Origin: Insolitispirillum peregrinum | Lineage (GTDB): Bacteria; Pseudomonadota; Alphaproteobacteria; Rhodospirillales; Rhodospirillaceae | Length of the DNA stretch: 64,000 nt | Direction of reading: 5' to 3' | Assembly: GCF_900156605.1 (NCBI RefSeq) | Contig: NZ_FTOA01000002.1 | Span: 62,001-126,000, forward strand | Shown here: piece by piece, positions 26,748 to 36,497 of the stretch | Numbering within the stretch: position 1 is the stretch's first letter | Layout: every line of letters begins with the position of its first letter | Position numbers and translations under genes: made by a program | Notes under the pieces: model-generated | Told to the model about the DNA's origin: nothing | Databases searched by the model: none | Seen by the model: only the letters and a program-made list of their open reading frames with translations

Positions 26748-27416
26748 ATGCGGATTTTGTATCATCATTGGCTGTCGCCCGTCGCCCGCAGGGTCCGCTT
26801 GGCCCTGCACGAAAAACGTCTGATTGTTCACGAACAAATACAGGAAGACTGGGTTCGGGACGAAAACTTTCTGGCCCTCAATCCGGCCGGAACCGTGCCG
26901 GTGCTGGTCGATGAGGACGGTCAGGTCATTTCAGACGGGAACGCCATCTGTGAATACCTTGAAGATGTCAACAGCACCCCATCCCTGATTCCGGGCAACC
27001 CCGGACAGCGGGCCGAAGTGCGGCGGCTGGTCGCATGGTTCGATCTGAAATTCAATGCCGAGGTCACCTATCCTCTGGTCAGTGAAAAGCTGATGAAGCG
27101 GATGATTGGCGGCAGTGCGCCGGATTCCCGCTCCATCCGGGCCGGGCGCGCCAATGTCAACATTCACCTCGACTACATTGCCTGGTTGACCGACCGCCGC
27201 AAATGGCTGGCCGGGAACCAGTTGACGCTGGCCGACTTTGCCGCTGCCGCCCACATCTCGCTGATTGACTACATGGGCGATGTCCCGTGGGATCAGCATC
27301 CGCTGGCGAAGGAATGGTACGTGCGGCTGAAATCCCGTCCCTGCTTCCGGACCTTGCTGCAGGATCAGGTGCCCGGTGTTCTGCCTCCCCGGCATTACGC
27401 TGATCTGGATTTCTGA
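26748..27416 (+). CDS. glutathione S-transferase family protein
   Basis: A 222-aa GST. The thioredoxin-fold N-terminal domain begins MRILYHHWLSPVARRVRLAL and includes NPAGTVPVLVDEDGQVISDGNAICEYL, with the conserved cis-Pro in TVPVL. An all-helical C-terminal domain follows, with the WLAGNQLTLADFAAAAH motif. It likely conjugates or reduces small electrophiles using glutathione. ATG 26748 is chosen because the longer frame reads through the divergent promoter region. Its last 22 bp overlap the convergent 3' end of the flippase gene. Confidence 0.88.
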   Translation: MRILYHHWLSPVARRVRLALHEKRLIVHEQIQEDWVRDENFLALNPAGTVPVLVDEDGQVISDGNAICEYLEDVNSTPSLIPGNPGQRAEVRRLVAWFDLKFNAEVTYPLVSEKLMKRMIGGSAPDSRSIRAGRANVNIHLDYIAWLTDRRKWLAGNQLTLADFAAAAHISLIDYMGDVPWDQHPLAKEWYVRLKSRPCFRTLLQDQVPGVLPPRHYADLDF

Positions 27417-28894
27417 CGGATCAAGCCGATCAGCGCCTGACGGTCGGCGGCAGACAGCCCGCCAATCAGCAGGAAAACACCAAAATACAGCACGATGGCC
27501 GCACTGATATGCAAGCCCACCAGCCCAACCTGCGTCGGCCCAAGGGCGCCCGGCGCGTAGCCGAACGCAAACAGCCCGCCCCCCATCACCCCGGCCGCCA
27601 GCAGGGATCGCAGCAGGCTTGGCCAGCGAAAGGCAATCCGCAGGCGTGGGCGTATTTTGTACAGGGCGTATGAAAAAGACAATCCATAGGCCACCACTGA
27701 AACCGCCGCCGGGACGGTAACATCGGGATAAAATGGCAGCAGTGCCGCATTCAGGCCCAGATTGCCAATCACCGCAATCACGTTGGCGGTCAGGATGACC
27801 GATGTCTGGCGCGTCACAAAGGCGACGCCTGACAGCAGGATGACCATCCCGTAAAACAGCATGCCAGCAGAAATCAGGGCCACGGCCCAGCGCCCGGCCA
27901 GGGCCATTGCCGGGGTGGTCAACAGGGCCACCACCGATGGCCCGGCCATCAGGGCGCCCACGACAAAGGGAATGGCGAGCACCAGAAACAGCCGCAAGGA
28001 CTGGGAAACAAGCTCTTCGACCTCGTGGTGTTTCCCCTCATCCCACAGGCGACACAGGGGCGGCGGCAGGACGGTTGCCAGCATTTTGGGGAAAAACGCC
28101 AGCAGCCCGGCCAGAGCATAGGATGACTGGTATTGCCCAACAGCGGCCATGCTGAGGAACAGGCCGACCAGATAGCGGTCGCCAAACGCAACCAGAAAAT
28201 CGACAATGAACTCACCGGTCAACGGCAGCCCAAGCCGGGCATCGGCCCGGAACTGCGGCCAGTCAAAACGCGGGATGCACAGACCGGTTTCACGGAACAC
28301 GCCAAACACAAGCGTCGGAAAGGACAACGCCAGCAGGGAGCCGCCTTGCAACAACAACAGCATGTCGAGGTCAAGCCCCTGCCCCCAGAACACCAGCGCA
28401 ACGGCAGCCCCGATGTGGACATAAATCTGGCCAATGGTCAGCAGGTTATAGATGCCAAAGCGGTTGGTGTAGCGATAATACGTGGTCGCATAGTCATGGA
28501 CCATCAGGCCAAACAGCCACAGGACCAGATACGCGGGAGAAAAGGGCATGCTTTCTCCCATCAGGCCAAACAGCGCTGGCCCACCAGCATAGAGCAACGC
28601 GGCCAGCACCGAAACGGAGACCAGCCGAAAAGCCAGTGCCGGCATCATCAGGTCACGGCGTTGACGGGCACCGTCCGTCGCGGGCAGACTGCGGCGATAG
28701 GTGTAATCGGTGCCAAACGCCGAGATGCCGCCGGCAAACACCACAATCGATGACAGCAGGACATAGCTGCCAAAGACCGATTCACCGGCAGTCTTGACGA
28801 TGATCGGCATGATGATCAGGCCTCGGAGGCTCACCAGAAGCTGGGTAAGCCCGCCAAACAGGATCTGCGTGGCAACGGACCGGCCAACGGACAT
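27395..28894 (-). CDS. Wzx-like polysaccharide/oligosaccharide flippase
   Basis: A 499-aa integral membrane protein of the MATE/Wzx superfamily with about 12-14 hydrophobic segments spread evenly along the chain. It should flip lipid-linked glycan units across the inner membrane. Start MSVGRSVATQILFGG at ATG 28894; a longer frame to 29146 is mostly Arg/Ser-rich and not membrane-like. It stands alone, far from the other glycan genes, but would serve the WbaP-type pathway at 55-62 kb or the 10-18 kb island. The 3' end overlaps the GST gene by 22 bp on the opposite strand. Confidence 0.83.
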   Translation of the reverse strand: MSVGRSVATQILFGGLTQLLVSLRGLIIMPIIVKTAGESVFGSYVLLSSIVVFAGGISAFGTDYTYRRSLPATDGARQRRDLMMPALAFRLVSVSVLAALLYAGGPALFGLMGESMPFSPAYLVLWLFGLMVHDYATTYYRYTNRFGIYNLLTIGQIYVHIGAAVALVFWGQGLDLDMLLLLQGGSLLALSFPTLVFGVFRETGLCIPRFDWPQFRADARLGLPLTGEFIVDFLVAFGDRYLVGLFLSMAAVGQYQSSYALAGLLAFFPKMLATVLPPPLCRLWDEGKHHEVEELVSQSLRLFLVLAIPFVVGALMAGPSVVALLTTPAMALAGRWAVALISAGMLFYGMVILLSGVAFVTRQTSVILTANVIAVIGNLGLNAALLPFYPDVTVPAAVSVVAYGLSFSYALYKIRPRLRIAFRWPSLLRSLLAAGVMGGGLFAFGYAPGALGPTQVGLVGLHISAAIVLYFGVFLLIGGLSAADRQALIGLIRQKSRSA

Positions 28895-29340
28895 CGGAGA
28901 TACTCCGCATGCGGTGGGTTGAAGGTTTTGCAGGGCAGTCCATAGCACGGCCCGCGCGGCTGGAACAGTGGACAGCAAACCCCAGCAGGGTGACGAGCCG
29001 GAAAACATCATGAATCCGTGTTTCCCTCGCAGTTTTTTTTTGTTTACAGTGAGAGGCATCCTCTTCCTGCCAGCAGAGCCCTTTGTGCCTGACGACGACG
29101 CATCGGACCCCGAGCCTCCACCAGACCATCCCCGGCGGATCGCCAACTCTGCCCGTTCACCGTTTGTGGGCTCGTTTCAAAGCTGTCGGCATGGTCCGAC
29201 CGGCTGGTGTTGTTTGTCGCCGTCACGTTTCCCTGTCATCCCTGTTCTGGCCCTCCCTTTCTGCCATCCCGTTTCTGCCGTCCCTGTGACCGGCAGGGCG
29301 CGATGGCGCTTGCTTTAACTTCTGGAGCCCTCCCCTCATT
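28895..29340. other. 446-bp intergenic region, nothing convincing
   Basis: Divergent region between the flippase and the CNNM-type gene. A run of T (29032-29042) is visible near the middle. I see no RNA gene, strong hairpin or credible coding frame. Confidence 0.5.
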
Positions 29341-30642
29341 ATGTCCTTCCTGTTCGAGATTGCGGTCATTGTGGTGCTGGTCGTGTTGAACGGCTGGTTC
29401 GCCATGTCCGAACTGGCCATCGTTTCGTCCCGAAGGGCCAGACTGGCGGCACGGGCGGCAGAAGGCAGCAAGGGGGCGCAAACGGCTTTGGTGCTGGCGG
29501 AAAATCCGGCCCGCTTCCTGTCTTCGGTACAGATCGGCATCACGCTGGTCGGCATTCTGGCCGGAGCCTATTCCGGGGCCACGCTGACCGATAAATTCAG
29601 CCTGTGGATCGCACAGACCCTGCCGTCTCTGGCCGGGGCAGCCCCCATCCTCAGCATGGCGGTGGTGGTCGGGGCGATTACCTATGCGTCGTTGATTGTC
29701 GGTGAACTGGTGCCCAAGCATATTGCCCTGTCCAACCCGGAAGGGGTGGCGGCGATGGTGGCCCGTCCGATGGCCTTCATTGCCCGGCTGGCAGCGCCCG
29801 TGGTGTGGGTGCTGGAGCATTCCAGTCACCTGGCCTTGAAGCTGTTGGGGGTGAAGAAGTCCGCCGAGCAGACGGTAACCGAAGAAGAGGTCAAGGCGAT
29901 GATTGCCGAAGGCACCGAAAGCGGGGTGTTCGAGCCGCAGGAAAAAGAGCTTTTGGCCGGAGTAATGCGCTTTGGGGATCGCCGTATCCGCGCCATCATG
30001 ACCCCGCGCAGTGACGTGGTGTGGATTGATCTGGCGTGGTCGACAGAGAAAATGATCCAGCGGATGCGGGAATGTCCGCATTCGCGCTTTCCGGTCTGTC
30101 AGGGCGACCCGAACGAGGTGGTCGGGGTGATTCAGTCCAAAGACCTGCTGAACAGTTTTCTGGACGGTCAGCCGCTTGACATTGCCGCGCGGGTCAAGCC
30201 GCTGGATGTGGTCCACGACAATGCGCCGGCGCTGTTCGTGCTGGAACTTCTCAAGCGGTCCCCGATCCACATGGCGCTGGTGGTTGATGAATACGGCAGC
30301 GTCGAAGGCATCGTGACCGCAGCCGATATCCTGTCGACCATTGTCGGCAGCCTGTCCGAACACGGCGAGGATTATGACGGGGCGATCATTCAGCGCGAGG
30401 ATGGCTCGTGGCTGATTGACGGCGATGTGGCGGTGGACGAAGCCGCCGACAAGACCGGTTGCCGCGCCCTGCTCAGCGACGGCGGCGAGTACAGCACCGT
30501 CGCCGGGTTCATCCTGTCAAAATCCCGCAGCATTCCGACCGCTGGCGAGCATTTCCTGTGGGATGGCTGGCGGTTTGAAGTGCTGGATATGGACGGGCGC
30601 CGGATCGACAAGATCCTGATTTCCAGACCCGCTGCCGGGTAA
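29341..30642 (+). CDS. CNNM/CorC-type membrane protein with CBS domains (hemolysin family)
   Basis: A 433-aa member of the DUF21-CBS-CorC family. The N-terminal DUF21 domain has about four membrane helices (from FLFEIAVIVVLVVLNGWFAM), then a CBS pair (about 205-325, beginning MTPRSDVVWIDLAW), then a C-terminal CorC/HlyC domain with DGDVAVDEAA. Relatives mediate Mg or Co efflux or resistance; the 'hemolysin' name is historical. The start at ATG 29341 puts the first helix at residue 4, as in homologues. It is a single-gene unit followed by a long palindromic repeat. Confidence 0.9.
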   Translation: MSFLFEIAVIVVLVVLNGWFAMSELAIVSSRRARLAARAAEGSKGAQTALVLAENPARFLSSVQIGITLVGILAGAYSGATLTDKFSLWIAQTLPSLAGAAPILSMAVVVGAITYASLIVGELVPKHIALSNPEGVAAMVARPMAFIARLAAPVVWVLEHSSHLALKLLGVKKSAEQTVTEEEVKAMIAEGTESGVFEPQEKELLAGVMRFGDRRIRAIMTPRSDVVWIDLAWSTEKMIQRMRECPHSRFPVCQGDPNEVVGVIQSKDLLNSFLDGQPLDIAARVKPLDVVHDNAPALFVLELLKRSPIHMALVVDEYGSVEGIVTAADILSTIVGSLSEHGEDYDGAIIQREDGSWLIDGDVAVDEAADKTGCRALLSDGGEYSTVAGFILSKSRSIPTAGEHFLWDGWRFEVLDMDGRRIDKILISRPAAG

Positions 30643-30654
30643 TCAGGGTCGCGT

Positions 30655-30936
30655 CAGAAAGGTGGAACACCACAGTACACGACAGTTGAGGAAGGACGGC
30701 GGACTGCCGTCCGCACCTGCCCGGGGTCAATGCCCCCGGACCCCCATTTTTTCTTTCAATATCAAGTCAATGGGGTCCGGGGCCTGAAGGCCCCGGCGAG
30801 GTGTGGAGCAGCGCTCCACGGTCCTGTTTTCTTTGTGTCGTGTACTGTGACCTGACGCAGGCACGCTGGTCTAACCTTCTGTTCTGTCGCATTGTTTTTG
30901 CGAAAATCGGTTCCCACTTTTCGCACAACGCTCTAA
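30655..30936. repeat. long mosaic palindromic repeat
   Basis: The largest copy in the window, about 280 bp. It starts with CACAGTACACGACAGTTG and ends with its partner TGTCGTGTACTGTG, enclosing a GC-rich hairpin pair (CCGGGGTC..., GGGGTCCGGGG...) and GTGGAGC-AGC-GCTCCAC. It continues with GCACGCTGGTCTAACC and finishes with the TTTTCGCACAACGCTCTA end. It separates the CNNM-type gene from the convergent MFS gene. Confidence 0.85.
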
Positions 30937-30940
30937 CAGA

Positions 30941-32131
30941 TCATGCTCCCTCGCTCGCCGTAACCCGGCGTTCCTGCACTTGGGTTGCGACCAGACAGGC
31001 CATGCCCACCATCATCGCGGCCGCCGCAATCAGCAGGCTGCCGCGATAGCTGCCGCTTTCGCGGGCGATGTATCCGGCAATGGCCGGGGCCAGCACCTGC
31101 GCGACCCCGTAACTGAGGGTCAGGCGGGCCATCGCCTTGGCCGGGTTGAGGGGAAAATAACGCCCGATCAAAGCCAGTGTCAGGCTGACGATGCCGACAA
31201 AGGTTCCGCCATAAAGAACGGCGCTCAGAATGTTCAGGACTGCGCCATCATTGAGGGCGGGCAACAGGATCGAGACGATCTGGGTGGCATAGGCCAGCAA
31301 CAGCGCCCGGGCGTGGCCCCAGCGATGGGCGGCAGCATCCCACAGAAAGCTTGATGGCAGGGCGGCAAGGCCGACGATCACCCACACCCAGGTTCCCTGC
31401 CCGGCCAGCACCGGCAGCTTTTCAACGATGGCCACAATGAAGGTGGCGCTGATCACATAGCCAAAGCCAGCGCAGAAATAGGCCGCAATCAGCCACAGCA
31501 TCCAGCGTTGCCCGGGATGGCGCGGGGCGGTGAGCAGGGTTTGCTGATGGACACTGGCCGGGGCGGGCATCCACAGCCAGGCGGGCAGAAAGAACACTAG
31601 ACCAAGCCCCCCCAGCAGCAGCCATTGCTGATCCCACGACACTCCCCGGCTCATGGCCTCGACGGCCAGGCCGGAAATGGCCACCCCCAGCCCCAGCCCG
31701 GTGAAGTGCAGCCCCAGTTGTGGGCGGAAACCGTGCCGGAGCAGCCAGTTCAGCACCAGCCCCGAGGCCAGCAGCAGCCCGGCGGTGCTCGACAGCCCGG
31801 CAACAAAGCGCAGCACGGCCCAGATCACCGGGTCATGCGTCAACCCCATCGCCCCGGTGGTCAGAACGGCGGCCACCAGCCACAGGCGATAGAGGTGATA
31901 TTTGTGGCTCAGGTTGCCGACTGAGGCCGCAATCAGCGCCCCCAGCATGTAACCGCCATAATTGACAGTTGCCAGCCAGCCACCCGCCATTGCACTCAGG
32001 CCAGCGTCTGCGCGCATGATCGGCAGCATCGGGGTATAGGCAAAGCGGGCCAGCCCGACACTGAGCACCAGTGCGGCGATACCGGCCAGAATAACCCGCC
32101 AGCGTGATGCGGCGGCATCGGGGGATGACAT
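30941..32131 (-). CDS. MFS transporter, YbfB/YjiJ-like
   Basis: A 12-helix major facilitator (396 aa from ATG 32131; an ATG at 32152 is also in frame). The N-terminal segment LARFAYTPMLPIMRADAGLS and ATVNYGGYMLGALIAA match the YbfB/YjiJ family of putative drug or metabolite exporters. It is divergent from an AraC-type regulator across about 130 bp, a layout in which the regulator usually controls the transporter. Its substrate is unknown. The stop lies 5 bp from a palindromic repeat. Confidence 0.87.
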   Translation of the reverse strand: MSSPDAAASRWRVILAGIAALVLSVGLARFAYTPMLPIMRADAGLSAMAGGWLATVNYGGYMLGALIAASVGNLSHKYHLYRLWLVAAVLTTGAMGLTHDPVIWAVLRFVAGLSSTAGLLLASGLVLNWLLRHGFRPQLGLHFTGLGLGVAISGLAVEAMSRGVSWDQQWLLLGGLGLVFFLPAWLWMPAPASVHQQTLLTAPRHPGQRWMLWLIAAYFCAGFGYVISATFIVAIVEKLPVLAGQGTWVWVIVGLAALPSSFLWDAAAHRWGHARALLLAYATQIVSILLPALNDGAVLNILSAVLYGGTFVGIVSLTLALIGRYFPLNPAKAMARLTLSYGVAQVLAPAIAGYIARESGSYRGSLLIAAAAMMVGMACLVATQVQERRVTASEGA

Positions 32132-32260
32132 GACGGAACCTCCCAACATCATCTTGTTTGTTGGGATCAGTCTAACAGCGCGGTCGCTTGCCGACTGTCG
32201 ACAGGATGACTATTTATAGCGATGAAACGACAAAAGTGGCCGTCAGTCCGTGAGAGAGCC

Positions 32261-33046
32261 ATGCCCCTGAATTCTTCCTGGACCATCGTTGCGGTTCCGG
32301 CCCTCGACCATTTGCCGCGCCCGCTGTCCCTGCGATCCCAGACCTTGCCGCGTCACCATGTCTTTCCGTTGCATCAGCACCCATGGAACCAGTTCGTCTA
32401 TGCCACCTCTGGCACCCTGCTGGTGGAGGTGGATACGGTGTGGCATGTGATCACCCCGGAACAGGCGATCTGGGTTCCAACCGGCATGATGCACAGTACC
32501 GGTGCCTTGCAGGATGCCGCCTTTCGCAACCTGTATGTTGCCGATCAGGTGGCAGATGGCTTGCCAACCCGCCCGATGGTGTTTGCCGTTTCACCGTTAT
32601 TGCGGGAATTGATCGTCGAGCTGGTCCAAAGCCAGAGCCGCCCCGAACCCGAGCCTTTCTTTGACCGGCTGGATGCGGTGATTCTGGATCAGCTTCAACG
32701 ATTGCAGCAGCAGGACTTTGCGCTGCCCTGGCCGCACAGCCGTCCGCTGCGGCAGATGTGCGAGGCGCTGTATCAGGCCCCGGATGACCCGCGCCCGGTC
32801 GAGGTCTGGGGGCGACAGATTGGCCTGTCGGCACGGACCATCACCCGCCGTTTCGAACAGGAGGTGGGCATTTCCCTCCGCCGCTGGCGGCAGCGGCTGC
32901 GGCTGTTCCGCGCGCTGGAGTGGCTGGGCGAAGGCCGCAGCATCACCCGCATTGCCCTTGATCTGGGCTATGCCTCGCCGTCAGCCTTTATCTACATGTT
33001 CCGGCAGGAAATGGGGATCAGCCCGAAAGCGTTTGCCTCGGGCTGA
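32261..33046 (+). CDS. AraC family transcriptional regulator
   Basis: A 261-aa regulator. The N-terminal cupin-like sensor (FPLHQHPWNQFVYATSGTL at about 34-52) binds an unknown ligand. The C-terminal double helix-turn-helix (about 175-258) ends LDLGYASPSAFIYMFRQEMGISP, the AraC signature. ATG 32261 has a GAGAG ribosome site; an upstream ATG at 32222 lacks one. It is divergent from the MFS exporter, which it probably regulates. Transporter plus AraC pairs of this kind often respond to the exported compound. Confidence 0.87.
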   Translation: MPLNSSWTIVAVPALDHLPRPLSLRSQTLPRHHVFPLHQHPWNQFVYATSGTLLVEVDTVWHVITPEQAIWVPTGMMHSTGALQDAAFRNLYVADQVADGLPTRPMVFAVSPLLRELIVELVQSQSRPEPEPFFDRLDAVILDQLQRLQQQDFALPWPHSRPLRQMCEALYQAPDDPRPVEVWGRQIGLSARTITRRFEQEVGISLRRWRQRLRLFRALEWLGEGRSITRIALDLGYASPSAFIYMFRQEMGISPKAFASG

Positions 33047-33071
33047 TCCGGGATGATGGCAAGAACGGTTG

Positions 33072-34115
33072 TTACTTGGCCGCCCAGTTGTTGAACCGTT
33101 CGGTCAGGCGGTCGGTGTGTTCCAGCCAGAAATCGGTGTTGTAGGGCAGGGCAATCGCCAGATTCTGCGGCGCGCTGGGCAGGCTGGCCAACAGGTCGGC
33201 ATCCAGCAACGAGCTGCTTCTGGCCGAGGTGATGCCATAGCTGATGTGCTTCGGCAGTTCTTTTTGTACTTCGGGTTTGCCGACGAAGTTCAGGAACTGA
33301 TAGGCCTTGTCGATGTTCGGGCTGCCCTTCAGGATCGCCCAGCTGTCCAGCACGTAAATCGCCTGATTCCACAGCAGTTTGAAATTGCGATGGTCCTTGC
33401 TGTTGGCGGCGGAAATGCGCCCGTTGTAGGACGAGGTCATCACCACTTCCCCCGACGCCAGCAACTGCGGCGGCTGGGCTCCGGCTTTCCAGAACACCAG
33501 GTCGTTCTTGATGGTGTCCAGCTTGCGCAGGGCACGGGCAACGCCCTCTTCGGTGGCTAGTTGGGCGTAAACGTCAGACAGCGGCACGCCATCGGCCAGC
33601 AGGGCGATTTCCAGATTGGTCTGCGGACCCTGTCGCAGGGCGCGCTTGCCGGGGAATTTTTTGGTGTCAAAGAAATCAGCCCAGCTCTTCGGGCCGTCCT
33701 TCAGCTTGTCGCCGTCATAGGCCAACACATAGTCATAGACCAGCACGCCAACGCCGCACGGGCTGGTGGCAAACGGCAGATAGGCCGCCTTGCCGCCGAT
33801 CCTGTCAAAGTCGAGGGTTTCATACAGCCCCTCTTCGCAGCCAATAGCCAGTTCGGAGGAGTCCATCTGGACCACATCCCACGCCGCATGGCCGCCTTCG
33901 ACCTTGGCGCGCAGGACGCCGACACCGCCATCCCAGCTTTCTTCGGAAATCGGCAGGCCGCTAGCGGCGCTAAAGGGCTTGAAGAAAGCTTCCCGCATGG
34001 CGTCCTGCCCCGATCCGCCAAAACCGACAACAGTCAGGTCACGGGCAAGGGACGGCTGGACAGCACCGGCAACAGCGGCACAGAGGGCGGCTGCGAACAA
34101 AAACGTCGTCTTCAT
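33072..34115 (-). CDS. periplasmic polyamine-type solute-binding protein (PotD-like)
   Basis: A 347-aa binding protein. The signal peptide is about 1-25 (MKTTFLFAAALCAAVAGAVQPSLA), then RDLTVVGFGG begins the mature domain. The family fold is PotD/PotF-type; the Trp/Asp-rich ligand pocket includes WDVVQMDSSEL and YNGRISAANS. ATG 34115 is supported by the signal peptide, and the upstream extension is not hydrophobic. It lies 22 bp downstream of the agmatinase-like gene, so the two form an operon. It is separate from the complete importer at 39-43 kb and may hand substrate to that importer or to another one. Confidence 0.88.
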   Translation of the reverse strand: MKTTFLFAAALCAAVAGAVQPSLARDLTVVGFGGSGQDAMREAFFKPFSAASGLPISEESWDGGVGVLRAKVEGGHAAWDVVQMDSSELAIGCEEGLYETLDFDRIGGKAAYLPFATSPCGVGVLVYDYVLAYDGDKLKDGPKSWADFFDTKKFPGKRALRQGPQTNLEIALLADGVPLSDVYAQLATEEGVARALRKLDTIKNDLVFWKAGAQPPQLLASGEVVMTSSYNGRISAANSKDHRNFKLLWNQAIYVLDSWAILKGSPNIDKAYQFLNFVGKPEVQKELPKHISYGITSARSSSLLDADLLASLPSAPQNLAIALPYNTDFWLEHTDRLTERFNNWAAK

Positions 34116-34137
34116 GGCACACCTGTCGGATTGGAAG

Positions 34138-35196
34138 TTAGCGGGAAGACGCGGCAGCGGCAAAGCGCCCGCTGACCAGCGTAAACAGTTCAAACAGCAC
34201 CTGCGCCGCCGCATGGGCAGTGTTGGTGGTCGGGTCGTATTGCGGAGCCACCTCAACCACATCACCGCCGACAATGGTCAGGCCATCGAGACCACGCAGC
34301 AGCTCAAGGGCTTCGCGGGTGGTCAGGCCACCAATTTCCGGGGTGCCAGTGCCGGGGGCAAAGGCCGGGTCAAGGCAATCAACATCAAAGGTGACATAGA
34401 CCGGCCCATCGCCCACCACCCGCCGCACGGTGTCGAGGATGGCGGCGGTACCCAGCTTGGGGACCTCTTCACCATGGATCACCGTCATGCCGGACTCGCG
34501 GGAAAACTCCCACAAATATTCGGCTGATCCGCGGATGCCGATCTGCACGCAGCGCTCGGGGTCCAGCACACCGTCCAGAACGGCATGGCGGAACGGGCCG
34601 CCGTGGTGGAATTTGGCACCTTCATAGTCGCCAGCGGTATCGCAATGGGCATCGAAATGCACCATCCCCACCGGCTGCCGGGCACCGACCGCTTTCAGGA
34701 TCGAATAGGTGATCGAATGATCGCCACCGACCGACAGCGGAATGACGTTGGCGGCGATCAGGCGATGGTAAAACGCCTGAATGTCCTGATGCGACTGGTC
34801 GAGGCTATAGCGGCTGCGGAACGGCACGTCACCGATGTCTGCCGCTTTGCAATGCTGGGACGGCATCCGGCGCAGGACGTGATTGTAGGGACCAACCCGC
34901 TCGATGGAGCGCACCGCCCGCGGGCCAAAGCGCGCGCCCGAGCGGTTGGTCACCCCCAGATCCATCGGCACGCCAACCACGGCGACATCCAGCCCGCCGA
35001 AATCATCCCGGCCAGCGGCATCCGGGGCATAGGGCAGGTCAAGAAAGGTCGGGATACCGGCATAGGGTTGCAGACGGCGGTCGCCTTCGGGGAACTGGGC
35101 TTCGGCAATCGCCCGGAACTCCGGATCGAAAACATCACTGCCCTTGGCATGGGCGTATTTCTGCCGCAGAGCCGACAGCTTGGCGGGATCCGACAT
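34138..35196 (-). CDS. agmatinase / ureohydrolase family protein
   Basis: A manganese ureohydrolase (352 aa) that releases urea from agmatine (giving putrescine), guanidinobutyrate or a similar guanidino compound. Metal ligands are visible at His160 (GGDHS), Asp182-His184-Asp186 (FDAHCD) and Asp271-Asp273 (FDVDCLDP). The N-terminal ~50 residues make it longer than E. coli SpeB (306 aa), as in guanidinobutyrase and related enzymes, so agmatinase is only the default name. A strong AGGAGG site fixes ATG 35196. It is followed by the polyamine binding protein and is divergent-adjacent to LysR genes. Confidence 0.88.
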   Translation of the reverse strand: MSDPAKLSALRQKYAHAKGSDVFDPEFRAIAEAQFPEGDRRLQPYAGIPTFLDLPYAPDAAGRDDFGGLDVAVVGVPMDLGVTNRSGARFGPRAVRSIERVGPYNHVLRRMPSQHCKAADIGDVPFRSRYSLDQSHQDIQAFYHRLIAANVIPLSVGGDHSITYSILKAVGARQPVGMVHFDAHCDTAGDYEGAKFHHGGPFRHAVLDGVLDPERCVQIGIRGSAEYLWEFSRESGMTVIHGEEVPKLGTAAILDTVRRVVGDGPVYVTFDVDCLDPAFAPGTGTPEIGGLTTREALELLRGLDGLTIVGGDVVEVAPQYDPTTNTAHAAAQVLFELFTLVSGRFAAAASSR

Positions 35197-35315
35197 GGCA
35201 ACCTCCTGACGGTAACGAACCAACCATCAACAGCAGACCATGGCCGTTATGCAGGAAAAATAACAACAAGCGTATGTTCAGTTTGATGCCGATCAATGTA
35301 TCGCTGTCGGCGATG

Positions 35316-36224
35316 TTATCCCGGATTCTGATCCAGATGGACTGCCGCCAGATCGGCAAGGAAGGCGCGGGTGATATCGTTCAGGCGGCGCTGCTGGCGG
35401 GTGACGACATGAAAGGTCACGTCGTATTGCAGGCGTTGTGGATTCAGCGGCGCAAGCAAGCCTTGCTTTTGATAGGGCAAGGCAAAGTGTTGTGGCATGA
35501 ACCCCAGATGCTGGCCGGACAGAACGAGGATCGCCAACGCCTCCATGTTGTCCGCCGAGGCGGAAATCAGGGCCGGGGCTTCCATTCTGGATTCTGGCAG
35601 CGGATAGGTGCGCCAGGCCCAGGAATGCTGATTGGCTTGATCCTGTGTAACGCTTCCGGCCTGCGAAAACAGCGGGTGGGCGGCACCGCAGTAGGCGACC
35701 TGATGTTCGATGAACAGCGGGGTGAACTGCAGGGTTGGCATCCGGTTCCAGAAATAGCCAATCGCCACATCCAGATCTCCGGCCAGCAATTGCTCTTCCA
35801 GAATGCGCGGCGAGCGGATCACCAGCTCCAGCCGGACGGCTTCGTCCCGCTGGCGAAAGCGGGCGATGGCCTGACTGATGCGGATGTTTTCGCTGAATGG
35901 CAAATGCCCGATGGTACCGATGCGCAACGTCCCGACCAGCGTACGGTCCATGTTGCGCGCTTGCTGGCCAAAGTCATCAATGGCGGCCATCAGGATGCGG
36001 GCCAGTTCGGTAAAGCGGGCGCCTTTGGGGGTCAGGCGGAAGCCGCTGCGTCCGCGCTCGCACAGGCGAAAGCCCAACCGGCCTTCCAGATTGGCCAGTT
36101 GAATGCTGATGGTCGAGGGACTGACGTTCAGGGTGTGCTGGGCCATCGCCAGTCCACCCGCATCGACGACGGCCAGAAAGACCCGCAAGTGGCGCAAATC
36201 GAGGTCGCTGAGATTCCCGAGCAC
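35316..36224 (-). CDS. LysR family transcriptional regulator (1)
   Basis: A 302-aa LysR regulator. The winged HTH is in the first ~60 residues (DLRHLRVFLAVVDAGGLAMAQHTLNVSPSTIS). The effector domain follows, with GTLRIGTIGHLPFSE. A GTG start at 36224 has a good GGGAAG ribosome site and gives the standard LysR N-terminus and length; a longer ATG-started frame exists to 36383 but adds a non-homologous stretch. It lies upstream of the agmatinase-like operon on the same strand with a 119-bp gap, so it may control it. It is divergent from a second LysR gene. Confidence 0.85.
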   Translation of the reverse strand: MLGNLSDLDLRHLRVFLAVVDAGGLAMAQHTLNVSPSTISIQLANLEGRLGFRLCERGRSGFRLTPKGARFTELARILMAAIDDFGQQARNMDRTLVGTLRIGTIGHLPFSENIRISQAIARFRQRDEAVRLELVIRSPRILEEQLLAGDLDVAIGYFWNRMPTLQFTPLFIEHQVAYCGAAHPLFSQAGSVTQDQANQHSWAWRTYPLPESRMEAPALISASADNMEALAILVLSGQHLGFMPQHFALPYQKQGLLAPLNPQRLQYDVTFHVVTRQQRRLNDITRAFLADLAAVHLDQNPG

Positions 36225-36497
36225 GATACTTCCCTTTCCTCCCCCAAAATGAGCCATCGGTGCCGATTGGCTGTGTGCGTATTTCGTGGGCATCTGCTCG
36301 CTGGCGCAACCTGTTTTCTGGGCAGTCGACCTTTTGGGGCACAGTGCAATCATGAAAACCGATGGCCTGCCATATGTGATCACTTTGGTCTATCGCTTGC
36401 ATGACCCCTTTCATAGATTAGAAAAGAGATCCGTTCCCCCTTGACATCCTGTTTTGACCATGGGGGAGGCGGCAAAACCGATACAGAGAGGCCGCCG

